DNA of 12,306 nucleotides from Opitutaceae bacterium (GTDB lineage Bacteria > Verrucomicrobiota > Verrucomicrobiia > Opitutales > Opitutaceae), in the NCBI GenBank assembly GCA_003168315.1, contig PMSP01000225.1:1-12306 (forward strand). Reading direction: 5' to 3'. A program made the translations under genes and the position numbers. This document shows positions 5,617 to 12,306 of the stretch, in pieces. Each line of letters begins with the position of its first letter. Position 1 is the stretch's first letter. The notes under the pieces are model-generated. The model ran no database searches. It worked only from the letters and a program-made list of their open reading frames with translations, and was not told the DNA's origin.

Positions 5617-7827
5617 ATGACCGACCTAACCCGCCGCACGTTCATTAAGGCCTCCACGATGGCGGGCGCCGCCGTGACGCTGGGAAGGGTCGCGCTCGGC
5701 ACCGCCCGCGCCGGCGATTTCCCCGCGGGCGAGCCGTTTTCCCCTTCATGGGTGAACAAACCCATGCGGTGGGCCCAGCTGACGCTCGTCGAGGACGATC
5801 CCGGGAAGTTCGACCCGGACTTCTGGCTCGACTACTTCCGCCGCACCCACTCGGACGCTGTCTGCCTGAGCGCGGGGGGATGCGTGTCGTTCTATCCCAC
5901 TGACATCCCATTCCATCACCGCAGCGCGTGGCTCGGCGACCGCGACGTCTTCGGGGGCCTCGTCGACGGCTGCAGGAAGCTCGGGATGGTCGTCATCGCG
6001 CGAACGGATCCCCACGCGACCTACGATGATGTGCAGGCGGCCCACCCCGACTGGATAGCCGTCGATGCCGGGGGCCGGCCCCGCCGCCACTGGGCCTCGC
6101 CGGAGATGTGGCTCACCTGCGCCTACGGGCCTTACAACTTCGAGTTCATGACCGGGGTGACGAGGGAGATCATGTCCCGCTACCACGTGGACGGGATCTT
6201 CATAAACCGGTGGGACGGATCGGGCATGTGCTACTGCGAGCACTGCAGGGCGAACTTCAGGGCGGCCAGCGGCCTGGAGATACCCCGGTCGGAGGACCCT
6301 CTCCTTCCGGGGCACCGGGCCTATGTGCTCTGGCGCCAGGATCGGCTCTTCAGCCTCTGGCGGCTGTGGGACGGCGAGGTGCGCAAGATAAACCCCGACT
6401 CCTGCGTGATCCCCAATACCGGCGGCGGCGCGACGAGTTCGCTCGACATGAAGAGGATCGGCGAGCTGGCGCCAACCCTCATGGCGGACCGCCAGTCGCG
6501 GAAGGGACTCATGGCCCCGTGGGCGAATGGCAAGAACGCGAAGGAGTTCCGGGCGGCGATGGGTGACAAGCCCGTCGTGGGGATCTTCAGCGTCGGCCTG
6601 GACGAGGTCTACCGCTGGAAGGACGCCGTCCAGCACCCGGCGGAGACACGGCTCTGGGTAGCCGACGGGATCGCGAACGGGATGAGGCCGTGGTTCACGA
6701 AGTTCGGCGGGGTGGTCAGCGACGCCCGGTGGCTGAAGCCGGTGGAGGACATCTACGCCTGGTGCCACGGCGCCGAGCCCTACCTGCGCAACGAGCGCCC
6801 GCTGGCGCGCGTCGCCATCGTCTATTCCCAGCAGACAGGCTGGTTCCATACCGCGAAGGGAGCGCCCAACGACGTGGAGGATGCGGCCCTCGGCTGGTAC
6901 CAGGCGCTGGTCGAGGCGAGGATCCCCTTTGAAATGGTGCACGACCGGCTGCTCGACGAGCCGCACCTCTCGGCCTTCAGGACCCTCATCCTTCCGAACA
7001 TCACCGCCCTGTCGGACGCCCAGTGCGCGCAGCTCAGGCAGTTTGTCGGCCGCGGCGGCGGCCTGATCGCGACCTCCGAAACCTCGCTTGAGGACGAATG
7101 GGGGACGAGGCGGGCCGACTTCGGGATGGCCGACCTCCTCGGCGCGACCTGGAAGGGACGGGTCGAGGGACCGATGCGAAATGCCTACGTGCGGCTCGAG
7201 CACGAGTCCGCGCCGTCGCACCCGCTCTTCCGGGGCCTTGGGGACGCGCCGCGTGTCATCAATGGCGTGTGGCGTGTCGAGGTTGCGGCGAACGGTGCCA
7301 GGTCCGAATCCCCGCTGACCCTCATTCCGTCGTACCCCGACCTTCCCATGGAAAAGGTCTATCCCAGGGAGCCGCGAACGAACATCCCGCAGGTTTTCCT
7401 GAGGGACCTTCCGGGGGCGGGCCGCGTCGTCTATTTCCCGTGGGACATCGACCGCACGTACTGGGAGGTCCTCGCGGTCGACCATGGCCTGCTGATGCGC
7501 AACGCCGTCCTGTGGGCCACGAACGAGGATGCGCCCGTGAGCGTCGCCGGCCCGGGGGTCCTCGATGTCACGCTGTGGCGGCAGAAGGGCTCGCTCACGG
7601 TCCACCTCGTCAACCTGACGAACCCGATGATGATGAAGGGGCCGGTCCGGGAGATCCTGCCGATCGGCGGGCAGCAGGTGCGGGTGCGCCTGCCGGACGG
7701 GCTGGCCGCCCGCGCCGTTCGGCTCCTGGTTTCGGGGGCCACGCCGCCGTTCTCGCAGGGCGCCGGGTGGCTCGAGGTCATGGTGCCGTCCGTCACCACG
7801 CACGAGGTCGTCGCGATAGACGTTTGA
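5617..7827 (+). CDS. Tat-exported putative glycoside hydrolase (HypGH6-like barrel plus beta-galactosidase trimerisation-like domain)
   Basis: A 736-residue protein. The N-terminus has a twin-arginine signal (TRRTFIK at residues 5-11, then an Ala/Gly-rich core ending TARAG near 33), so it is exported folded. Residues about 48-385 look like a TIM barrel of the hypothetical glycosyl hydrolase 6 type: FRRTHSDAVCLSAGGC (75-89), FYPTDIPFHH, KLGMVVIARTDPHATYDD, the strand VDGIFINRWDGSG (191-203) and the Cys cluster CYCEHC (205-210). Residues about 395-640 resemble the glutamine-amidotransferase-like trimerisation domain of GH42 enzymes (FRTLILPNITALSDAQ, FVGRGGGLIATSETS), followed by a beta-rich tail. 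Substrate and catalytic residues are unassigned; acidic residues after strand 191-197 are candidates. The GH9 gene follows 35 nt later, implying one operon. No Shine-Dalgarno is seen at 5617. Confidence 0.8.
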   Translation: MTDLTRRTFIKASTMAGAAVTLGRVALGTARAGDFPAGEPFSPSWVNKPMRWAQLTLVEDDPGKFDPDFWLDYFRRTHSDAVCLSAGGCVSFYPTDIPFHHRSAWLGDRDVFGGLVDGCRKLGMVVIARTDPHATYDDVQAAHPDWIAVDAGGRPRRHWASPEMWLTCAYGPYNFEFMTGVTREIMSRYHVDGIFINRWDGSGMCYCEHCRANFRAASGLEIPRSEDPLLPGHRAYVLWRQDRLFSLWRLWDGEVRKINPDSCVIPNTGGGATSSLDMKRIGELAPTLMADRQSRKGLMAPWANGKNAKEFRAAMGDKPVVGIFSVGLDEVYRWKDAVQHPAETRLWVADGIANGMRPWFTKFGGVVSDARWLKPVEDIYAWCHGAEPYLRNERPLARVAIVYSQQTGWFHTAKGAPNDVEDAALGWYQALVEARIPFEMVHDRLLDEPHLSAFRTLILPNITALSDAQCAQLRQFVGRGGGLIATSETSLEDEWGTRRADFGMADLLGATWKGRVEGPMRNAYVRLEHESAPSHPLFRGLGDAPRVINGVWRVEVAANGARSESPLTLIPSYPDLPMEKVYPREPRTNIPQVFLRDLPGAGRVVYFPWDIDRTYWEVLAVDHGLLMRNAVLWATNEDAPVSVAGPGVLDVTLWRQKGSLTVHLVNLTNPMMMKGPVREILPIGGQQVRVRLPDGLAARAVRLLVSGATPPFSQGAGWLEVMVPSVTTHEVVAIDV

Positions 7828-7862
7828 GATGCCCCTACAACGCAGCTCTCCCCACTAGGCAT

Positions 7863-10409
7863 ATGCAACACCGCCCCCTCCTTCCCTTCCTGCTCGGCTT
7901 GGTACTCGCGGCCCCTGGGGCCCGCGCGGACGCGGGCGCCCAGGAGTCGCTCTCGATCAACGACCAGGAATACCTGGAAATGACGGGGCTGAACGTCATG
8001 CTGGCAAGTGATTACTATCCCGAGGGCCACCAGGGAGGCGTGGGCGTCATCCAGAACGGCCTGCGGGTCGCGACGAACGGCGACCTCAGGCTTGAGGCCA
8101 CCCCGGGCCAGTGGCAGCCCACCCCCGTCGTGGGGGTGCGGCAGGTCGACCGCGGGTCCCAGGAGATCAGCGTCCACATGAGCTATCCCGACAGCAGCAA
8201 GGACAGGCGGGGATTCAACCCGATCACCTATCCGGACCTGAAGCTGGGGTACGTCGTCCGGGTGAGGCCCGACGGGCGCTCCTTCAGGATCATCGTGGAC
8301 CTGGACGCGCCCCTCCCGCCCGATTGGGTCGGAAAGGTGGGCTTCAACCTCGAGCTCTTCCCCGGGGCGCTTTTCGGGAAGGCCTACGAGATCGGCGACC
8401 AGGTTGGGATCTTCCCCAGGCAGGCCAATGGCCCCGGGGGAGTCGTCGACGGCGAGTACGAGGTCCAGCCGCTCGGCCGGGGAACACGGCTGACCGTGGC
8501 CCCGGAGTCCGAACGGCAGCGGATGACGATCGAGGCCGTCCACGGCGGCGACCTCGCGCTCCTCGACGGCCGCGCTCACCACAACAATGGCTGGTTCGTC
8601 GTCCGCGCCCTGGTTCCCGCCGGCGCGAGCAAGGACGCCTTGGAATGGCTCGTCACGCCCCATGCCATCCCGGGCTGGAAATCCGACCCGGTGGTCCAGG
8701 TGTCCCAGGTTGGCTACCACCCGGCGGAGCCAAAGGTCGCCGTCATCGAGCTCGACCGGCATGAGACCGAGATCAGGCCGGTGACCCTGTACCGCGTCAC
8801 CGACGCCGGGCTCCAACCGGTCGTTGAGCGCCCGGCGAAGGACTGGGGCCGCTTCCTTCGCTATCACTACCTGCAGTTTGACTTCTCGGACGTCGTGCAG
8901 CCCGGGATGTACGTGGTCGGCTACGGCGACCGCCGGTCGAACGCCTTCCAGATCAGCGAGCACGTCTTCGAGCGCAATGTCTGGCAGCCCACGGTGGAGT
9001 ACTTCCTGCCCGTGCAGATGGCCCACATGCGCGTGAATGACCACTACCGCGTCTGGCACGGGCTCTCCCACATGGACGACGCCCTGATGGCGCCGACAAA
9101 CCACAACCATTTCGACGGATACGCGCAGGGCCCCTCCACGCTGACGAAGTACAAGCCGGGCGAGCACGTGCCGGGCCTCGACAGGGGCGGCTGGTACGAT
9201 GCGGGCGACCATGACCTGCGCATCGAGTCGCAGATCGACACGGTCCATGGGCTCGCGCTCGCCTGGGAGCTTTTCCATCCCGCGCTCGACAACACGACGA
9301 TCAACCAGGAGACGCACATCGTCGAGATCCACCAGCCCGACGGGAAGCCCGACGTGCTCCAGCAGATCGAGCACGGCCTCCTGTCGGTCGTCGGCGGCTA
9401 CAACTCCATGGGGAGGCTCTACCGCGGCATCCAGGACGCGTCGCTCCACCAGTACACCTTCCTCGGGGACGCCGCCGACATGACCGACAACACGGTCTTC
9501 CACGACACCGACGGAGCCGCGATGAAGGTCCTGGCCGAGGCGGCGGTGGCTGGCGACCAGTCGGAGCCCGCCATCGACCACCTTCCCCCGCTCGGCTCCG
9601 CCGGATCGGCCGACGACCGCTGGGTCTTCACCGAGGAGAACGCCGCCCGGGAGCTGAACACGGCGGGCGGCCTCGCCGCCGCGTCCCGGGCCCTGGCCGG
9701 CTACAACGACCCCCTCGCGGGGGAATGCCTGCGCATCGCAAAGGAGCTCTGGGCGAGCGCGAACGCGCCCGACTCGTCGCTCATGCGCCTCGAGCCCGCG
9801 ATCGAGCTCCTGCAGACGACTGGCGACAGGAAGTACGCCGGCATCATCGTGGGGCTGGGCGATGCGGTTGTCGCCAAGGTCAGCCGCTACGGCTGGCTCG
9901 GAGCCCGTTCCCTCGCCCTCGTCAACGACCCGGAGTATTCGAAGAAGATAAGGACGGCGCTGCGCGCCTACCGGACCCAGGTGGACACGGTGGAGACGCG
10001 CACCCCCTACGGCATCCCCTACGAGCCCAACATCTGGGGCGCCGGCTGGCTCGTCCAGAGGTTCGGGGTCCAGCAGTACTTCCTGCACGCGGGCGCCCCG
10101 GACATCTTCCCGGCGACGTACATGCTCCGCGCACTCGACTTCATCCTGGGCTGCCACCCGGGCCCGAACACCGCCTCATTCGTGTCGGGCGTCGGCGCCC
10201 ACTCGATGATACCGGCGTATGGCATGAACCGCGCCGACTGGTCCTACATCCCCGGCGGCGTCACGTCGGGCACCGCCCTCATCAGGCCGGACTTCCCCGA
10301 GCTGCTCGAGTGGCCGTTCCTCTGGCAGCAGGGAGAGTACTGCCTGGGATACCCGACGTCGGACTACGTGTTCCTGGTCCTGGCGGCCGACCATGTCCTG
10401 AACCACTAA
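7863..10409 (+). CDS. Secreted glycoside hydrolase family 9 enzyme with extra N-terminal domain
   Basis: An 848-residue protein with a Sec signal peptide (residues 1-22, ending ARADA). Residues about 30-270 form a beta-rich domain I do not recognise. Residues 276-367 match the Ig-like CelD_N domain that precedes many GH9 catalytic domains (VVQVSQVGYHP, then a strand series to NAFQIS). The catalytic (alpha/alpha)6 domain spans about 375-848: GGWYDAGDHD (442-451) carries the two conserved Asp (446, 449), and WPFLWQQGEYCLGYPTSDY (817-835) holds the probable acid Glu825. The classical PHHR-type GH9 signature is replaced by PAYGMNR (784-790), so a substrate other than cellulose is possible. It is downstream of the Tat glycosidase in the same operon and 3 nt upstream of the pterin dehydratase gene. 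Confidence 0.9.
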   Translation: MQHRPLLPFLLGLVLAAPGARADAGAQESLSINDQEYLEMTGLNVMLASDYYPEGHQGGVGVIQNGLRVATNGDLRLEATPGQWQPTPVVGVRQVDRGSQEISVHMSYPDSSKDRRGFNPITYPDLKLGYVVRVRPDGRSFRIIVDLDAPLPPDWVGKVGFNLELFPGALFGKAYEIGDQVGIFPRQANGPGGVVDGEYEVQPLGRGTRLTVAPESERQRMTIEAVHGGDLALLDGRAHHNNGWFVVRALVPAGASKDALEWLVTPHAIPGWKSDPVVQVSQVGYHPAEPKVAVIELDRHETEIRPVTLYRVTDAGLQPVVERPAKDWGRFLRYHYLQFDFSDVVQPGMYVVGYGDRRSNAFQISEHVFERNVWQPTVEYFLPVQMAHMRVNDHYRVWHGLSHMDDALMAPTNHNHFDGYAQGPSTLTKYKPGEHVPGLDRGGWYDAGDHDLRIESQIDTVHGLALAWELFHPALDNTTINQETHIVEIHQPDGKPDVLQQIEHGLLSVVGGYNSMGRLYRGIQDASLHQYTFLGDAADMTDNTVFHDTDGAAMKVLAEAAVAGDQSEPAIDHLPPLGSAGSADDRWVFTEENAARELNTAGGLAAASRALAGYNDPLAGECLRIAKELWASANAPDSSLMRLEPAIELLQTTGDRKYAGIIVGLGDAVVAKVSRYGWLGARSLALVNDPEYSKKIRTALRAYRTQVDTVETRTPYGIPYEPNIWGAGWLVQRFGVQQYFLHAGAPDIFPATYMLRALDFILGCHPGPNTASFVSGVGAHSMIPAYGMNRADWSYIPGGVTSGTALIRPDFPELLEWPFLWQQGEYCLGYPTSDYVFLVLAADHVLNH

Positions 10410-10412
10410 ATT

Positions 10413-10712
10413 ATGACCAAACTCACATTGACTGATGCAGACCGCAGGCTGAAGGCCCTCCCCGGCTGGGGCAGGCGGGCGCTCACGATCCGGCGGACGT
10501 TCCAGTTCAAGCGCTTCATGGACGGCATCGAATTCGTCGGCCGCGTAGCGGCGGCCGCGGAGGCGAGCGACCACCACCCGGACGTCAACATCCGCTGGAA
10601 CAAGGTGACGCTCGCGCTGAGCACGCACTCCGAGGGCGGGCTGACCGCGAAGGATTTCTCGATGGCGCGCCAGTGCGGCCTGATCTTCTCGAGGCAATTC
10701 GCCCCGCGGTAG
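10413..10712 (+). CDS. phhB: Pterin-4a-carbinolamine dehydratase (4a-hydroxytetrahydrobiopterin dehydratase)
   Basis: A 99-residue protein of normal family length. The active-site pattern is present: DHHPDV with His54 and His55, aromatic Trp62, His72 18 residues after His54 (as in the mammalian enzyme's 61/62/79 set) and Asp81. It dehydrates 4a-hydroxytetrahydropterin, regenerating the pterin cofactor of aromatic amino-acid hydroxylases; some bacterial homologues are found without any hydroxylase. It is cytoplasmic, with no signal peptide. The ATG lies only 3 nt after the GH9 stop with no Shine-Dalgarno of its own, so translation is probably coupled. No phenylalanine hydroxylase or pterin gene is in the window, which makes the glycosidase context odd. 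The symbol follows the bacterial naming of the family. Confidence 0.92.
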   Translation: MTKLTLTDADRRLKALPGWGRRALTIRRTFQFKRFMDGIEFVGRVAAAAEASDHHPDVNIRWNKVTLALSTHSEGGLTAKDFSMARQCGLIFSRQFAPR

Positions 10713-10740
10713 CGCCGGCCGACGGTGAAGGGGATCCGGC

Positions 10741-11754
10741 TCAGCGAGGCGCCGCCCAGGCAAGCCCGTCCGCGACCGGGCCGACGTCGATCAGCTTCGT
10801 CACTTTCCAGTCCGCGAGGTCGATGACGGCGACCTGCTTGCTCGCGTCGCACGAGACGTAGGCAACGGCGCCGTCCGGGCGCACGAGGATCTCCTGGGGC
10901 GCCTTCGGGACGTCGATTTTGCGGACGACCTTCATCGTGGACAGGTCGACGACGCCAACCATCTGGATGGCCGGGAGCGCAACCAGCAGCCATTTGCCGC
11001 CGGGGGTCGGGGCCGTCCCGAATCCAAGCCCCGGGAGCGGAATGGAGGCGCTGATCGCATTTGTCGCGGTGTCGATGACGACAAGGCGCAGCTTGGTCTC
11101 GTCCGCCGTGAACACCCACCTGTCGTCCGTCGAGATCGAGATGCGCTGCACGACCGGCGCAATGGGGATCGTGGCTGTCAGCGTGCGCGCGTTCAGGTCG
11201 AGGACCGACACCGACCCTGGCTTGACGTTCGCCGTGTAGCCCTTGCTGCCGTCACTCGAGATCGCCAGCATGTGGGACTGGGCCTCGCCGGTCGGCACCG
11301 ATCCGATGATCTTCAGCGTGTCGGGGTCTATGATCGTGACGGCCTCGTTGAGCTCCGTGGTCACGTAGAGAAGCCCGTTCTTGGGCCCGAACACCGGCCG
11401 GTGAGGGCGAACCCCCTTGCCGAAGTCGATTGTTCCGACGATCGAGCGCTTATCGATGTCGATCACCCGGATCATGTGCCCGTTGGTTCCCGGCTGGCCG
11501 ACCCCGGCGCTCCCGTAGATCGGGACGTAGGCGCGCCTCCCGTCCGGGGAGACGGCGACCTCGTGGCCGGTCCTCCCGTCCTCCTGGACCGCGTCAAGCT
11601 GGACCCCGAGGACGGGATCGACGATCGAGAGGGTGTCGTCGCCCTTGTTGGCCACCAGGAGAAGGTCGGCGGCGCAGGCGCGGGCCTGGAGGCAGCCCAG
11701 GGCTGCAATGGTCAACGCGGGGCGCAGCATCGAGGAGCAGTTCATGTGGCTCAT
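10741..11754 (-). CDS. Secreted YVTN-type beta-propeller protein
   Basis: A 337-residue protein with a Sec signal peptide (hydrophobic core at about residues 12-28, likely cut near ACAA). The rest is a run of about seven beta-propeller blades of the YVTN/cytochrome-D1-like class: repeated motifs such as LLLVANKGDDTLSIVDP (31-47), AVSPDGRRAYVP, GLLYVTTELNEAVTIIDP (127-144), ISSDGSKGYTAN, WVFTADETKLRLVVIDT and GAVAYVSCDASKQVAVIDL. Such proteins act in the periplasm as binding or scaffold modules; enzyme activity is not evident and no haem CxxCH is present. The start is uncertain because in-frame ATGs at residues 1, 4 and 9 all keep the signal peptide. It converges with the pterin dehydratase gene, 28 nt apart. 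Confidence 0.87.
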   Translation of the reverse strand: MSHMNCSSMLRPALTIAALGCLQARACAADLLLVANKGDDTLSIVDPVLGVQLDAVQEDGRTGHEVAVSPDGRRAYVPIYGSAGVGQPGTNGHMIRVIDIDKRSIVGTIDFGKGVRPHRPVFGPKNGLLYVTTELNEAVTIIDPDTLKIIGSVPTGEAQSHMLAISSDGSKGYTANVKPGSVSVLDLNARTLTATIPIAPVVQRISISTDDRWVFTADETKLRLVVIDTATNAISASIPLPGLGFGTAPTPGGKWLLVALPAIQMVGVVDLSTMKVVRKIDVPKAPQEILVRPDGAVAYVSCDASKQVAVIDLADWKVTKLIDVGPVADGLAWAAPR

Positions 11755-11782
11755 TGTCGCCCGGAACCCGCCTCCAAGTCAA

Positions 11783-11807
11783 ATGGCCGCCGCGCCGGCG
11801 GGCCCAT
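11783..11807 (-). terminator. GC-rich imperfect palindrome, possible weak terminator of the small membrane protein gene
   Basis: A CGCCG/CGGCG stem with a 3-nt loop, extended outward by ATGG/CCAT pairing across small bulges. It sits 3 nt past the stop of the upstream - strand gene. On that strand it is followed by only a short TTT, so termination would be weak; it may instead attenuate read-through into the beta-propeller gene. Confidence 0.35.
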
Positions 11808-11810
11808 GGA

Positions 11811-11966
11811 TTACTTCCGGTCCACCCGGACGCTGAAATATTCCATGAACAGCATGATGCCCGAGACCAGGGCGAGGACACCGGTGACCCATATCGGGAT
11901 GTTGAGACCAAAGAGGAGGTTGAGGCCGAATATCACGAGGAATAGTGCTAGGAATATCTTCGCCAT
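11811..11966 (-). CDS. Small two-helix membrane protein of unknown function
   Basis: A 51-residue protein almost wholly hydrophobic: one helix at about residues 3-19 (KIFLALFLVIFGLNLLF), a short turn with Asn-Ile-Pro, a second helix at about 25-42, and a basic tail (VRVDRK). I chose the ATG at 11966 because the hydrophobic segment starts at once and a GGAG (reverse complement of 11977-11980) lies 10 nt upstream. The longer frame to 12029 adds 21 unlikely residues. Inner-membrane location is expected. The small size and the nearby stress-type proteins in the window hint at a membrane-stress role, but this is inference; I do not recognise the family. Confidence 0.65.
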   Translation of the reverse strand: MAKIFLALFLVIFGLNLLFGLNIPIWVTGVLALVSGIMLFMEYFSVRVDRK

Positions 11967-12072
11967 GGGTTGGGTGCTCCGGTGGTGGGTTAACGCTGTT
12001 TCTCTTGTTCTGTCAGTGGGACAATTCAAAGCCGCCTGCGGTTCCTCCGCCAGGGTGGAATATATGCGCGGG

Positions 12073-12306
12073 TCATTCCCGCTCCTTCTCCTCGGTCGTC
12101 GCGTGGCTCACCTTCAGGGCGTGGCCGCGGATCCGGATCCCGGTCAGCTTGCCGAGGACCAGGTCCGCGTGCTCGCTCGCAACGTCCACGAGGGCGTGCC
12201 TCTGGTGGATGTCTATCGCGCCGATCACCTGGGCGGGAAGGCGCGTCACCCCCGTGACCTTTCCGACGATCTCCGCGGTCGTCACCAGGTGCTTGCGGCC
12301 CGTGTT
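12073..12306 (-). CDS. DEAD-box RNA helicase, C-terminal DbpA-type RNA-binding domain (5' end outside window)
   Basis: The frame is open to the right edge and encodes the last 77 residues of the protein. It begins NTGRKHLVTTAEIVGKVTG and continues with LPAQVIGAIDIHQRHALVDV and LGKLTGIRIRGHALKV. This is the DbpA RNA-binding fold that follows the helicase core in DbpA, CsdA and related DEAD-box helicases. It targets the helicase to structured RNA, such as 23S rRNA hairpin 92 in E. coli DbpA. The helicase motifs themselves lie beyond the edge, so the exact orthologue (DbpA, DeaD or other) cannot be named. An internal GTG at 12285 is not the real start. Role: RNA remodelling in ribosome assembly or cold response. 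Confidence 0.88.
   Translation of the reverse strand, partial: NTGRKHLVTTAEIVGKVTGVTRLPAQVIGAIDIHQRHALVDVASEHADLVLGKLTGIRIRGHALKVSHATTEEKERE

Noticed and set aside
7431..10157. Very long antisense open frame opposite the glycosidase genes
   Set aside because: It is the expected shadow of GC-rich coding sequence; the opposite strand holds clear GH9 and HypGH6-like domains, and the antisense product is rich in Arg/Val/Asp without any recognisable domain.
12035..12054. Hairpin after the helicase gene as a terminator
   Set aside because: Stem has a bulge and the following sequence on the - strand is only weakly T-rich; read-through to the small membrane gene seems equally likely.

Overview
This is a GC-rich window of ordinary, densely packed bacterial chromosome. 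Gene families, small stress proteins, Tat/Sec-exported glycosidases and sparse Shine-Dalgarno sequences fit Verrucomicrobiota, possibly the Opitutales. That assignment is inference; no rRNA or universal marker is present. I see no tRNA, rRNA, CRISPR array, insertion sequence or integrase.

Layout: (1) 2-763, the C-terminal part of a DUF885-type putative metallopeptidase cut by the left edge. (2) 846-2127, four closely packed + strand genes: a small unknown protein, then a trio resembling enterobacterial yqjD-yqjE-yqjK (DUF883/ElaB membrane anchor, two-helix holin-like membrane protein, YqjK-like protein). (3) 2268-2963, a secreted protein of unknown function with a BamE/SmpA-like N-terminal part. 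(4) 3033-3606, a thymidine kinase that is well conserved but has no usable start codon and an internal frameshift. (5) 3614-4732 on the - strand: csbD-like stress gene, BON-domain lipoprotein and a GGQ release-factor-like ribosome rescue protein. (6) A 229-nt divergent regulatory region, then a YXWGXW-repeat lipoprotein (4962-5423) closed by a strong intrinsic terminator. (7) 5617-10712, the metabolic centre: a Tat-exported putative glycosidase (HypGH6-like barrel plus trimerisation-like domain), a Sec-exported GH9 enzyme with an extra N-terminal domain, and a pterin-4a-carbinolamine dehydratase starting 3 nt after the GH9 stop. (8) On the - strand, a secreted YVTN beta-propeller protein, a 51-aa two-helix membrane protein and, cut by the right edge, the DbpA-type RNA-binding tail of a DEAD-box helicase.

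Two themes run through the window: small envelope and stress proteins (DUF883, holin-like, CsbD, BON, YXWGXW, small membrane protein) and extracytoplasmic polysaccharide breakdown by the two-glycosidase operon. I found no convincing new defence or mobile system. The items most worth a second look are the GH9 N-terminal domain, the HypGH6/GH9/PCD linkage and the doubly damaged thymidine kinase.
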